Shown here one piece after another: positions 9,068 through 20,891 of a stretch of DNA of 64,000 nt. A program made the translations under genes and the position numbers. This DNA is from Anisakis pegreffii (taxonomy: Eukaryota > Nematoda > Chromadorea > Rhabditida > Anisakidae): positions 1 through 64,000 of the forward strand of contig JAPYMA010000103.1 of assembly GCA_035041965.1 (NCBI GenBank). The letters run 5' to 3'. Position 1 is the stretch's first letter. Each line of letters begins with the position of its first letter. The notes under the pieces were generated by a model. It worked only from the letters and a program-made list of their open reading frames with translations. It had not been told where the DNA came from and did no database searches.

Positions 9068-12000
9068 TACACTTATGAAACCACATGGCTTTGTTTCAAT
9101 GTTATTAAATGTGTTATAAGGACAAATCTCTCAGGTGTTTGTGGTTACTCGCCGAAGCTTATCTATTAGCTAGTGTCATGACGGCATTCATACAATTCTA
9201 TGGTGATATCCTTATGTCCTTTGCCAGTACAGTTATTTTCCGTCACTGGTGATGATGAGATACAAGATAAATTCAAGAAATACATTCAAATGGGATAAGA
9301 ATCGTTGTGGGTTCTTCGGTTTGATATTCAGGTATCACGAAATTTAAAACTCATAACCCCTGCCTATAATAATTGACCATTTGTGAGAGCTTCCATTCCA
9401 GGTTGAAGTATAACCGGGTAGCTTCGGTTTAGCTTATGCATAAAAGCTGTACTTCTATCTCAGCTGCTAACAAAGGTTCCTTTTAGGCTTCGAATAAGCC
9501 GAGTTGTGGACATTGAAAGTGAGTCTCTTTTAAGATATCCATTGCTGTTCGTCTAATACAAGCTCATTGAAATTGAGAGTGCTGAGATAAATAGTATGAA
9601 AGGGCCGTTTAATATGTAAATTAGTTGAAAGCCTTAAATAGCTTTAGGTGATACCATAAGTTAATCTTGACGAGGAACAAGTATGAGGTGGAATCGTTGG
9701 GTTTTGTATGATGCTCTTCAGAAATTTGTTGAATTTGTTTACGTTATTTCGTTTTGAAGTGCTCGAGTAAATAAATCGGTGAAATGTCGTTTATTGGTGA
9801 ACATTTAATGTGCTGTTGCTTGATATTTTGTTTGGTTGTTGTTCGTGTTGCTATGTTGTTGTTCATTATGCTTTGTTATTTTGGTTGTTTTGATTTGTTA
9901 TTAATTTGTTGTCATTCTTTGATGTTCATCGTGCTTTGTTATCGCTTGGTTTCACTTTGTTGTACGTGCTTTTATTATTGATACTTGCATTATTTACTAT
10001 TGTGTTATCGATGCTGTTGCGCCGCGGAAATGGACAGCAGCACTGCTCAGTACATTTCGGCTGCATTTCGGGGGTGAGACAGAATCGTAATGTTCGTTCG
10101 GGCCCCAAAAGAACCATTGGAACAGACTGGGCATCATCCAGTGGGGTCGAGCTCAACGTTAGGGGGTTAAGACTTTTACTCATGCAGAGATTGGGCCAAG
10201 TTTCAAAATATGGAAATGCCTCGGCGCAACAGCTGAATAAATGTTTTTCCATGCGTTGCTACCACATTAAGATGGAAGAGTCGACACTATCCGTCGATTT
10301 CAATGCTTCAAAAGTTGTCGTAGCAGGTAACGGTGAGATTTTGTACTGATGAGTTCATAGGAATTTAGCTGCGAGACAGATATTCGGTCTTGCACGTTAT
10401 AGTATTAGGAGCAAAGCAATCTTAGCACATGAATTGTTTAACTTTGCGTCATGTTGACATAAGCTAATTGAGCCTATGTGGCAATGGATGAGCTACATAA
10501 GTCCATGGGTATTCCTACAGCTGCGTGAGTATTCAGAAGTTCAGCCGGGTGACGTCAGGTCTTGACTATCGAAGTGAGGAGGTAGAGTCATATGTAGACG
10601 GATCGTCGAATTTGTTGTGTTAGAAGAGATGGATGATCGGTGGAAATAGGAATATGTGATACGGAGAAGTGGTGATATACTTGATTGCTTTAATCCATAT
10701 GGACAGTACAGAGCTCTTCAAAATCCTGTTGCATGAATATTGCATAACGCTATTGTCTGAGGGAAGTGTTCGATGAGTTACGTTGTTTGCGTGATTTTTC
10801 AATGGTCCGGATTGACAAATACACAATGAGTATGAGTTATGCGTACACAATCAGTATTAGGTGATGAGATGAATTATGCATAAACTAGAAAGAGGCTTGG
10901 GGAACAAAAGTAGTAAGCCATCCATCCAGTTATCAAGTTGTTGGCTGAACTCCGGAAATTAAACTCGACAAAATTAACGGAGCTGATTTTGAGTTACTGA
11001 AGCGAAAATGTTAATTTTTTGGCTTTTTACGTGTGAGGAGCATCGTTCGTAGTGCGTTTGAAGCGTAGTCGAAGTGCAGGTGTATGTTGGAGTTTGGAAA
11101 ACAGTTTGCATGAGAGCATTCCTTAGTTTGATAATATATTCTTTTCAACAATTACATGACTATCCAACGACAATCGAGGATTTGAGGAGTGCTCGTTTGA
11201 TAGCGTTTAACGAACTGGCAAAGAACGTTAGCATATTTCAAATTTTATGTCAGCGTTTCTGCTTTGTTCCGATTGCAGCGAATGGAAAGGTGATCTTTAG
11301 AGAACTGAAGTCAAACGTTTTTTCTACTAATGAGTGCATTTTGACGCGAATAGCAATACGACGATGATGTAATGAACAAAGATATGAGCAGTTTCTTTTT
11401 TTTTGCTGCACAATCCTGCTTGCATGAGCACATATAGAAATTTAACTGTTTCACCTCGCATAAAATTGACGAGTCCTCGGAATGGAATAAAATTGGAATC
11501 TATAAAATTGCTGTCATTGGTTGGTTCAGTGTCAGCTTAATTGGTTTCGATTAGTCGCAATAATACGCTTACTGAATTACTTGATTTTATTCACTTTCTT
11601 TAGTATTTTATGTAACAAAATCAAAAAATTTCTGATCGGCTTTCGCTTGGGAAATTTTCAGTTTCATGGTGAACCTTTTCGTCGGCATCCTCACAACGTA
11701 TATTGGATGATTTGTTTGGCACAAATGCTTTGTGAACGTAATTATAAGTTTTCGTTGCGAAATATCTACGGTTATCATGAGTACCATTTTCAAACCAACT
11801 GTATTCTTAGATTCGCCTAGCAACACCATTGTTTCTCGATATCGTTGGATTCAGTAGATTCTCACCTTCCAGAATATTATACATGTTGTGGAGATGTTCC
11901 GCTTAATTGAATTGATATAACCGTTTTTCTGATGATATGTCAAGCTACCTGAACCATTCTATAATACCGCCAAACTCTGCACATTTGATCTATATGGCTT

Positions 12001-12726
12001 GATCAAATTCGCACTTCTACAGAACTATCACGTGTACCATTTTCACAATACCAGTATTCTCAAATTTGCTCAGAAACTCGCGAGTTCATTTCATGATCAA
12101 CTTCAAGTGATCGTCTACTTCCAGTTGGGTATATATTTTGCTGAGTGATTTTGCATTGTTCCCTTATATACCAATCATTTAAGCTAGGTATGTCATGGAC
12201 TTCATCAAGATATCTTTGCGGATAAAACCAAAGAGAATATTGACTTCATCAAATGCACATGAAGACGTAAGGAAATATCTGAACCTATTGAATAACTGTG
12301 TGAATAATTGAGTACTTAGAAATTTCACTAGACCATGGATTAAACATAATCGAGTCAGTTATTTAACCATGATAATTGCATCACATCGAATGGGTTATCT
12401 AACATAAGTCTCATATCTCTTGAAATAGACTAATATCTATGCAGTGACCTATTATATGAACAACATCTATTGTACAATCACGAATGATGATAGAGCCACA
12501 TATATCCATACAAACATGCTCATTCACAATTGTAACTCATTCCATTCCGTTTCCGCAATTATCAATACAACAGATAATATAACAGGTGAGGGTCATATCC
12601 CTCTCAGACCTATCTCATAGTACTTATGTATTCGCTCATGCGGCGGCTGCCTGACCAGTTGTTCGACTGACCTCTATTTGGTGACAGCGTAATGAGGACA
12701 GCTTCACACTGGTGAAACCAATAATC
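9068..12726. other. Gene-poor stretch
   Basis: The region 9780-9990 is T/G-rich low complexity (TTGTTG words) that makes hydrophobic frames by composition. Positions 10021-10330 are GC-richer, and an open frame at 9906-10349 (147 codons on the plus strand) runs through both; it has no recognisable domain and its start lies in the low-complexity part, so I do not call it. A TACCATTTTCA-containing segment occurs twice, near 11785 and 12035, suggesting a diverged duplication. No RNA gene seen. Confidence 0.35.
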
Positions 12727-14602
12727 ATGCGCTACCATCGTGGAAACGGCTTTAGACAATCGTTTGAGCGATTATTATTGTTATTACTGTTTCAGCTGTT
12801 TATAATCATATCATTGAAAGTCGACTTCATTAACGCCAGCATTCAAGGTTTCTTTAAATGCTTGAAATATACATTTAAAATGTTTCTGATAATTTTGAGA
12901 TCAAAAAATGCGATTTTATATGATGTTTTGTATCATAGGAAAAATTAGCGAACGCAATTTAGAACTAATTGACTAAAATTGCATACTATTACAATGGGAA
13001 TCCCGTCTTGGTTTGATTTTTAAGACTGGTTCAGGTGCTTCATCAAATCGTATCGCAAATGATATTCTACAAGAAATCTCAGGAATATTTCTTCCACCTC
13101 CACAAAAATTCACTTCGCTACCATCAACTCTCCCAGCAGTTCAAGCGAATAAAGCTGCTGCTGATTATCAAATACGATCTCAAGATGAACCACCTCCTCT
13201 ATCATCGTCTAATCAAAGGTAAAAGTTCCGTTATTCTGAACAATTTACCTGCAATGATCTACCTCTGATCATTATTCAATGCGTTTCTGACGATCTGTCA
13301 TTCTCCGGCTCTATAGGCAAGAAGATTATTCCAATCACAACTATGAAACTTCCTGTATTTGAACGTGTCCTTAAGTTGTATATTTACAATTTTCAATTTC
13401 GAATGTAATCAAAAAACGTCAAAACATTTATTACGCCGTATCAATAGACAAATTGAAATGATGAGAATGATTTAAGTTCTGAGCGAACCGGTACACTATC
13501 GTTACTCTGGGATTGGTTGGATTCTCTCGCAAAAGCTCTCTTCTACGACAGCAGCAAAAAAGATGGAGGCTCAACATTCGTGAATAATGTAAGATTCAAA
13601 AGATACAATCAAATTAGTTCTCAGAACTAATAATGCTCATCAATTGTTAATTGTTCTCAACTGAAAAACGAAATATAATGCTAATACCATAGTGATAACG
13701 TTGCTAATAATGAATATGAGTGAGAAATACTAGATGAATGAATAATGCGCATTCATCTGTAAAAACTTGATTCTTTGAAATAATCAATTATCGCTCAACT
13801 GATGAATCAAAGCAGCAAACATTGAATTTTTTGATAATTTCAGTTGAATATTGATGATACCACTCCACAATATATAAGCAAACCCGACTCATCAGTTCTC
13901 TCAATACCACTAATCACAACAACAACGGCAACATCAAGCGATCAGAGTGATCAGGTGATTGGGAATGGAAAAATAACTGAGAAAAATTCGGGAATCGTTG
14001 AAAATTCGAATAATAGGAAAAAAATTTTCACGGGTGATGGTGAAAAATTCGATCGTTTCGTTGTTGATGAAAGTGAACCTTTGGGCAATCCATTTGTGGA
14101 GAAATTCACTCGGAAAGGTCAGTCATTCCAGACGAAATATTCGATTTCTTGATGTTTTTATTGAATAAAGGATCAATTTTCGAAGAGTTTTGGAAAAGTG
14201 CATGGAAATTCTTCCATCATTTGGTCTATGCAGAAAATCAAACTGGTTTTGATTAGAGAGCGATAATTTCATTGGTTCCTATGACAAATGTTATATTCGA
14301 TTTAATCCAGAAGCAAAAACACCCTTCTGAAACTAATTTTGAATGAAATCTTTCCTTACATCCCAAAACGTCCTCTTTACGTTCTTCTCTCAAGAAAATC
14401 TTTCTGTTCTCTTGACTATGACGGTTCCAATTTATTTACAGGATTAGACTGGTCGAATGGTAATCTAAAATTAGTGAACGTACAAGGCAGTAAACTATTT
14501 GGCAGTGATTTAGCTTTCCGTGATCGAAGTGTTGACATTCCTTTGAGAAGTTGGTTCGATGTTTTGAATTCGATGTTCGTTCCAAATGTAAATACCTCAT
14601 AA
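12727..14602 (+). CDS. Secreted protein of unknown family, 5 exons
   Basis: Exons 12727-12847, 13035-13218, 13477-13588, 13844-14117 and 14442-14602 join with agreeing phases (1, 2, 0, 1) into 283 codons and a stop. The start is the ATG in a frame that immediately gives a basic head and a long Leu/Ile core (residues 15-32), a signal peptide or N-terminal anchor. The mature part is Ser/Thr/Pro-rich and acidic: a PPP-containing stretch, a conserved-looking TGTLSLLWDWLDSL block in exon 3, a Thr-rich run and a KLFGSDLAFRDRS block near the C-terminus. Donors and acceptors are good (GTAAAA, GTAAGA; TTTCAG, TTACAG). I recognise no domain; a nematode-restricted secreted protein is my inference. The last exon could instead splice at 14588. 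Confidence 0.55.
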
Positions 14603-14631
14603 TTACACACTGCACAACATCAGTTGGAACG

Positions 14632-14637
14632 AATAAA
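14632..14637 (+). terminator. Candidate polyadenylation signal
   Basis: AATAAA 30 nt after the stop of the 12727-14602 gene, the expected place for a compact nematode 3' UTR. Confidence 0.5.
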
Positions 14638-15185
14638 CATTCTCATAATGATCACATCATATTCATATTCTAATGCACGCAATTGGCCAAAACGAGAAAT
14701 GCACCATTGCGATGGGATTTCAAGCAGCAGTAAGCATATCGAGGCTATCTGAATGACGGTAAGCTTATCATCCACAAAATACTAAGTTCCTGGCAAGGAA
14801 ACTTCCGAAAGAGAGGAGCTTATTGTTAGATAACATCGAAATCAGCTTAGTCAGCTTGAACTTTTTAAGTGGCTTCACATCTCGTATGCTTCAAAATCTC
14901 CTCGAATTGGACACCACATAAAATCCCATCAAAAACTCCAAAGCTGTAGCTCATCGATCTTGTTGAAATGTTGCTTTAGTGAATTGATTACTTATCGATA
15001 GAGCGATCAAATGAATGGATTTAAACGTATCACCCAACTATATGCTCTGAAATTATCGACATGCTATCATGACCTGATCTTCTTTAATCAAGTTTGAATT
15101 GATCCACTTGAACAGCTCACTATTAGAGAAGGAAGTAAGCCAGTAAGTTTTGAATCAATCAGAGTAATCAATCGATTTCAAACGC

Positions 15186-15191
15186 TTTATT
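15186..15191 (-). terminator. Candidate polyadenylation signal
   Basis: AATAAA on the minus strand, about 100 nt downstream of the stop of the secreted peptide gene at 15288-16033. Confidence 0.5.
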
Positions 15192-15287
15192 CATCGAACA
15201 ACAATCACCATTCATTATCACCATATAATAATACGACTGAACAATCAGAGTACGAGTGAATCTATTGTTTAGTTGTTGTACATCAGT

Positions 15288-16033
15288 TCATTGATAAGCC
15301 TTCTTGAGTCCACGATGCTTGTAAGCCTCATCCAGTTTCCTGAAATTTTAAGATTCACACCCGGCTTTTCCTTTTTTCCGATTGCACATGGAAAATGGTG
15401 CAATGTCAATGGCATGCCAGGACCTTCATCTCAACTACGATGCTTTTTTGTTCAAGTTAATATGGCTCATGTCTATTGGCTGCTCATGATCAAAAATGAA
15501 TCTTACTTGAATAATCCATAGAAGCTACGTTTCGCCCTCGGATCGTAGCGAGGCGCCATATCGTACTCTGACGGCTCCAGTACTGGCAAGAAACCTTCAT
15601 CTCGATACAATCCGAACGATGGACTGCTTAGCTGCAATTACTAGCTGATTATATCTCTTTTCTGTCCGAACTAATTCTTTATCGAATGACCCTTATGAAT
15701 GACCAATTCCCAAAAATGGCTTTTAAATAGCTAACAGATTACTTCTGAAAAGTGATCTTGAAATATCCTCCATAAGCTCACAGATCTGATTGAATTCGAT
15801 CATTTTATCAGACAGTCACTGAATAAATTGATGAAATTCGATATCGTTCTCTTGAAAGTGTTCAAATTTTTTGGTTTTTTATGATCATTTTATACTGTAA
15901 AACGAGTGTAAGTTGTTCGTTTCTTGCAAATAAACCACGAACTTACATCCTCATAAGAGTACAGTGGTAATGATAGGACTGTTGTGAATAAAAGTGTTGA
16001 AAAGCACACCAATACTGCTGCTTGTGGAACCAT
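15288..16033 (-). CDS. Secreted peptide precursor with KR cleavage site
   Basis: Three exons (15947-16033, 15507-15631, 15288-15339) with phases 0 and 2 give 87 codons and a stop. Residues 1-21 form a clear signal peptide with a hydrophobic core, and a cleavage after a small residue near position 21 is likely. The rest is short and hydrophilic, with an SSPSFGLYRDEG block and then RAKRSFYGLFKK around residue 65. The KR is a typical proprotein convertase site that would release a C-terminal peptide of about 22 residues. Lack of Cys argues against an insulin-like fold. Codon 1 lies 16 nt after a TTTCAG acceptor, so the mRNA is probably trans-spliced or has a 5' UTR intron. I infer a neuropeptide-like or other secreted signalling precursor; the family is not recognised. 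Confidence 0.6.
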
Positions 16034-16049
16034 TATGGCGTGTGACGAT

Positions 16050-16051
16050 CT
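16050..16051 (-). other. Candidate trans-splice acceptor
   Basis: A pyrimidine-rich tract ending TTTGTTTCAG lies 16 nt before the ATG of the peptide gene with no recognised exon upstream. A spliced leader is the likely donor; an intron in the 5' UTR is the alternative. Confidence 0.4.
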
Positions 16052-19000
16052 GAAACAAATATAACAGAACACTTTCTGATGGAATATAATTTTGACTCGA
16101 AACCACGACAATAATAACAATGATAACACTTCTGGAAACAGTGATATTCATCAGCTAAACATGTGATAACCACAAAAATGACGATAACAATACTAAAAGT
16201 AATATGCACAGTGATGATAATTGTAATAGTACTAAAAGGATAATGAATATTAATACTGAATAACATAATAAATTGAGGATATTTTTATCACCATATCGGT
16301 AAGGATATCAATAATAATGGGGATATCGACAGTGATAATTGACAGTCATAACATAACTGATTCTGATATCACCGTTTTCCATTTTGCCCACTCGATGTAT
16401 CGATCAAAATCCTGTGTCAGTCAAAAAACACAGCAAATCAACGTCAGATAAATACTAATGTAGTGTTGATATTAAAAATCGCAGTACGTCCTCACAAACT
16501 CATTATCGTATAGACTGGATTGACTTCCACAATCAATACAACAGGTATCATCAAGCCTACTAACTAATCTCGATGGAACAATAGAACCGAATCTAAAAAC
16601 AACCCATCACGCATGGTCAAATTAACACAATTGAGTGATCCATTGCGAACGGAATTATTCAATGCTTATTCTGTCATCAGCCAAGAACGAGTATGTATCG
16701 GAGTCCAATCGAATGCACATTCACAACAAGATGTCAATTCATGTGCGATTTGATTCATCTTAATGATTTGTGAGAAAGGAACACGCAAAAGGTTTCCGTC
16801 CTCCCATTGTTCCAGGAAGCCGACGATGATGAATATGTGGGAGAATGCTCAAAATGATTAAAGATTATCCAATCCGATCATTATTCTCACACCATGTTGA
16901 GCTCATGCCCACATTCCGAACTGCGCTATCAGAGTCCCTATCTGTTCCGTTGAATGTTCATGAACGAGCAGCCACTCGCCATTATTAGCCAATGACCATC
17001 AGCTTGGAGACGAATCAAATCTTGAACGATTTTGCTTCCAAAATGCTCACTCATGCAACCATGGTCAGAATAAGATGAAGTGAAAAACTGAAATACATTT
17101 CGATCAGTCAGTCAAACCGCATGATCTAACTGAAATATTAATAAAACTTATTCCTTTATGTGGCTTCATCGAATACTTTCAATGATGTTTTTCAAGCATG
17201 AATTATAAATGAATCATCGAAACCTAATAAATTCCTCAAAATCTACTTGCCTGAAGTTTTAAAACATTGATTAAACAACAAGCGCTTCTACCCTCAAATC
17301 AACCCATTCAATGGAACTGAATACGAAAAATGAATTCAAAACCACAAATTTGCTCTTTTAAAAACTGCTAACTTACTGAAAAGGAACACCACCACAGCAA
17401 TTACTTTCGACTTGTTCGTTTACACGAGCACATTAGGAAGCATTTAGCTCTAAGTACCTAACTGAAATAGGTTAGTTTGTGTGATCTGCTTACAACTGAG
17501 GCGGAGAGATGGAATTCTCAAAACACTCCATTCAGTATTCAATATTTGATATTGGCAAATTAGGAGAAAGCATCAAATTTTACGAGCTAATTTCAAACGT
17601 CAAAGGATACCATTAAAAGTTTTTGCCTTTTACATGTTAGCTGATTGTGAGTCTCTAGTCTCTGTTTTGATCATTACGGCATTGTTGTTGATCTAATGAA
17701 GCTGTTTTTCATCAGTAGTTATATCGCAGAGCTGTTTGTATTGTTATTTTGCATTATAGTTATCATTAGATCGATTACTAATGTGATCAGTACTGCTACC
17801 ATTATCATCCATATTATCACTGGTATTAATCTCAACAATTCATTTCTTATAATCACAAAAATAATTTCAGATTGCTAAATTTCTTCTGATTGCTAAAAAT
17901 TTTGAAGCCCTATGATTTTTCGTACTGAAGGCAAAGCATCCCATAGATAGTGTGCACATTTGGCCACAACTTCCCCATTATTATTTATTATTCTCCCCGA
18001 ATCGCCCTCAATCCAATATCGTACGATGCCGATTTCAGACCATTTCACCTCAAAACAATCAGACTAATAAGAAAAATGATCTATCCAAAGCCTTACTCAA
18101 ATATCACATTAAAGCCACAAATCACCTTATTACTGATATCAAAATTATGAATGGATGTATGTTTAAAATCAACGATAAATGCCAACGATTAGGTAACTTC
18201 AGAAATAAAGAGAGATCGCCTCGTTACGAACACAAACAAAGCAAATACCACATTCAGATTGGCTAAACTGGATCGGTTCGTATTACATCATTTCCGATCT
18301 GAATGAACATCTACTGAAAATAGACGAAAATAAGCTTATTAAAAGCAATCAACAGTCAAATTCAAGCCTTCAACCATTCAAATGTACTGACTCACAAACC
18401 ACCAGAAATCTCTGAACTGGAAAACCAAATGCTAGTCTCGTTCATCGAATATAATGATGTTCAGCTACATAGCGACAAAGATATCAACCACCCTCTCTAT
18501 AAGAAAGCAGTCGAAATATATGAGGTTACATCTTAGCTCTGATAATAAATGCAAGACAGAATATCATTAATGTCTGATGTGAATCAATCATATGCCAACT
18601 GAAGATATACTGAAACCATAACGACAGAATAATTGCTATGATGATAAGCATTAAGATATGCGATTTGAATGGATGAATAATATCCGATGGATCATTTGAA
18701 ACGGCAATGACGCATGATGCCTCATTCATATTGAATATAATACGGCGACTTGCAGCATTTCATAATGTTTAATCACTTAAGTAACATCATGTCACGTTAC
18801 TGTTATTAGACGAGAATATCATTCGAGCATGACAGACCTGTTCGGATATGGAATATCTCATCACGTCATTTCATTATCTCATTAATAGAATACGGCTAAT
18901 TTTCTAAGCATAATGAGCTTCTTCAGAAATTAAAAAATTTTTCTCTGCTCTATAACTCGTAATCAACCAACTCTATTTGACAACTCTAGACCTATATGAT

Positions 19001-19616
19001 CTTCTAAATGAACAAGTATGATCTGTCATCACATCGCATTCACTCATTCAAGGCACTCGCCATTTTTATCCAAATGAAGTTTTGCTTTTAAACTCAAATA
19101 ATGCCAACTGATGAAGGTATCCTATCATTAAGATGAGGTGAAAATGATGATTATGATCATCGAAAAGTCGTTCGACCGGAATTAAGTTTAAGTTTTCTGC
19201 CTTCCAGTCCCGGCCCCGTCTAATTGCCAACTTTAACATAGACTTTGGAAGAAGCATATGACTAAAGTTGGCAATGATGCGAGGTTGAGACGGGAAAGCA
19301 TATTATATTAAACATATTACATTAAAGAAGAAGTACATTATACTGAACCAACTTTTTCAAAAATTTTTTTGCTCTTATATTAAAGTTGACTAATAGTATC
19401 CAATGGTTAAAAAAGAAACCAAGTGTGTGAAAGTGACTGACTCATTATATGAAAGCAACTTTCTAAGTTGTATTCTCTGTGTTCATGGTCAGATTCAATT
19501 AATTCAGCAATAGAACAATAGTTTAAGGATATTAGTAATTCAAGGATATTCAAAGCAGTCGCTTTGCACGATTCTCTTCTAAAGATTATCGCATAAATGT
19601 TGTACAAGCTGACACC
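16052..19616. other. Gene-free stretch
   Basis: AT-rich DNA. The 104-codon plus-strand frame at 17952-18266 lacks splice context or a recognisable domain. Inverted TTGCCAACTTTA words at about 19220 and 19264, with GC-richer flanks, form a hairpin that may be a degraded element end. No RNA gene seen. Confidence 0.4.
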
Positions 19617-19928
19617 ATGGAGACCAAATCAAATGAACTGGCTGATTTCAAGACGTTAAAGTACTCACAGAATCTATCATTATTGCTAACAACATATTAC
19701 GAGTACGAATCAAATTTGGCTGAACCGGATGTCTACAATCAACCGATGTCAGCTTATAACGCAACATTACATCGCGTCGTCAATGAACATTACTTAACTG
19801 GATATTTCAGAGTAGAAAAAAATTTTAACAGAAATACGATCAAAACAACAACTAACGTCTATCACTATATTCGTTTACTGAAGAAGGCACTAGCGCTACT
19901 CTATCATCAAGTTTTTCATTCGAAATGA
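19617..19928 (+). CDS. Small hypothetical protein, single exon
   Basis: An uninterrupted 103-codon frame from ATG to stop. The product is hydrophilic, Tyr/Asn-rich and basic near the C-terminus, with no signal peptide, membrane segment or Cys pattern. A TTTCAG inside the frame (near 19810) could be a splice acceptor, so it may be only an exon. It is longer than most chance frames in this AT-rich region, but nothing else supports it. Confidence 0.3.
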   Translation: METKSNELADFKTLKYSQNLSLLLTTYYEYESNLAEPDVYNQPMSAYNATLHRVVNEHYLTGYFRVEKNFNRNTIKTTTNVYHYIRLLKKALALLYHQVFHSK

Positions 19929-20254
19929 GCTTCCTTTGCAACCCTCAGAGGATTTCTTTGAAGCTTTTCAAATTCATTTCCGTTTCAGACAAAAAAAAAA
20001 CAAAATTGCATGTTTTGCAAATTCATTAGCATTCCACTAATCACAACAGCAAAATTGGTTCTTAAAGACAATTGAAATGGTTTTTAGCGAGACAATTCCA
20101 CCAAAACTGTCTGTCGATTACGCTGCAAAAGGCTGCAAAACTAATCTTCTGCATAGATGAATGCGTATTTCCTTCCGTCAAATTCTTAACTAGTCAAAAC
20201 TAATTAACATTTCTCATCAACTCGATAAGAGCAGCCGAATTTATTCGAGCAAAA

Positions 20255-20831
20255 ATGAGTCCACGTCATTATTATCTCCGAGTTAAGCTAGCCGATCAGG
20301 TATTTATTTCATGAAACGTTTGAAAAGCAATAAACAACATTCAGTTACATGGTTTTCGCTGTTTGAGTTGAATCTTTATTGAGATGCTTCCAATAGGAAG
20401 AGTTCGAAAATCGAAAAAAACGAGTAGGAAGAAAGGATTAGAAGAATGAAGAAGCTTTAACTCCTGATCCCTTAACAAGTTCGCATCGAAAACTGTTTGA
20501 TCTGCTGAGATATATTACTGGAGAAACTATCTACGAACATAGATCATATTTATTTCAAATGAATCTGCTATGATTTTGATGAATATTCATTCAGACGACC
20601 AAAATCAGCGTGAAAAAATTAGTTGGAAGTTGTAGGATTACAAATGCTATTTTCAGAATATATTCGAAATTTTGTGACCACATCTTTCACCACCAATCAC
20701 TCAAATATTCTGTGTTCAACAATCCAGCCACAGTGGAATTTCCTCCAGAATTGCTTCCGACATCTCAAAATGGAACTATTATCCTCGAGAATGAACGAAT
20801 GAATGAAGAGTATTTGCTGGAAACAGCTTAG
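20255..20831 (+). CDS. Small hypothetical protein, three exons
   Basis: Exons 20255-20299, 20397-20423 and 20595-20831, all phase 0, give 102 codons and a stop. Donors are CAG|GTATTT and CGA|GTAGGA; acceptors are CCAATAG and CATTCAG. The N-terminus is basic (MSPRHYYLRVKLADQ), followed by a KKR cluster, a weakly hydrophobic middle and an acidic, Pro-containing C-terminal third (EFPPELLPTSQNG). The small basic N-terminus would suit an organelle-targeted or nucleic-acid-associated small protein, but that is inference and no family is recognised. Exon 2 (9 codons) could be skipped without changing frame. An AATAAA follows the stop by 55 nt. Confidence 0.45.
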
Positions 20832-20885
20832 AAAATAGCAAAATCTGAGTGATAAGAACCAAACATCCGTTTTGCTTCAGAATGA

Positions 20886-20891
20886 AATAAA
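20886..20891 (+). terminator. Candidate polyadenylation signal
   Basis: AATAAA 55 nt after the stop codon at 20831. Confidence 0.45.

Noticed and set aside
10030..10250. RNase P-like word TTGGAACAGACT near 10108
   Set aside because: Only this one short word matches; the other conserved regions are absent.
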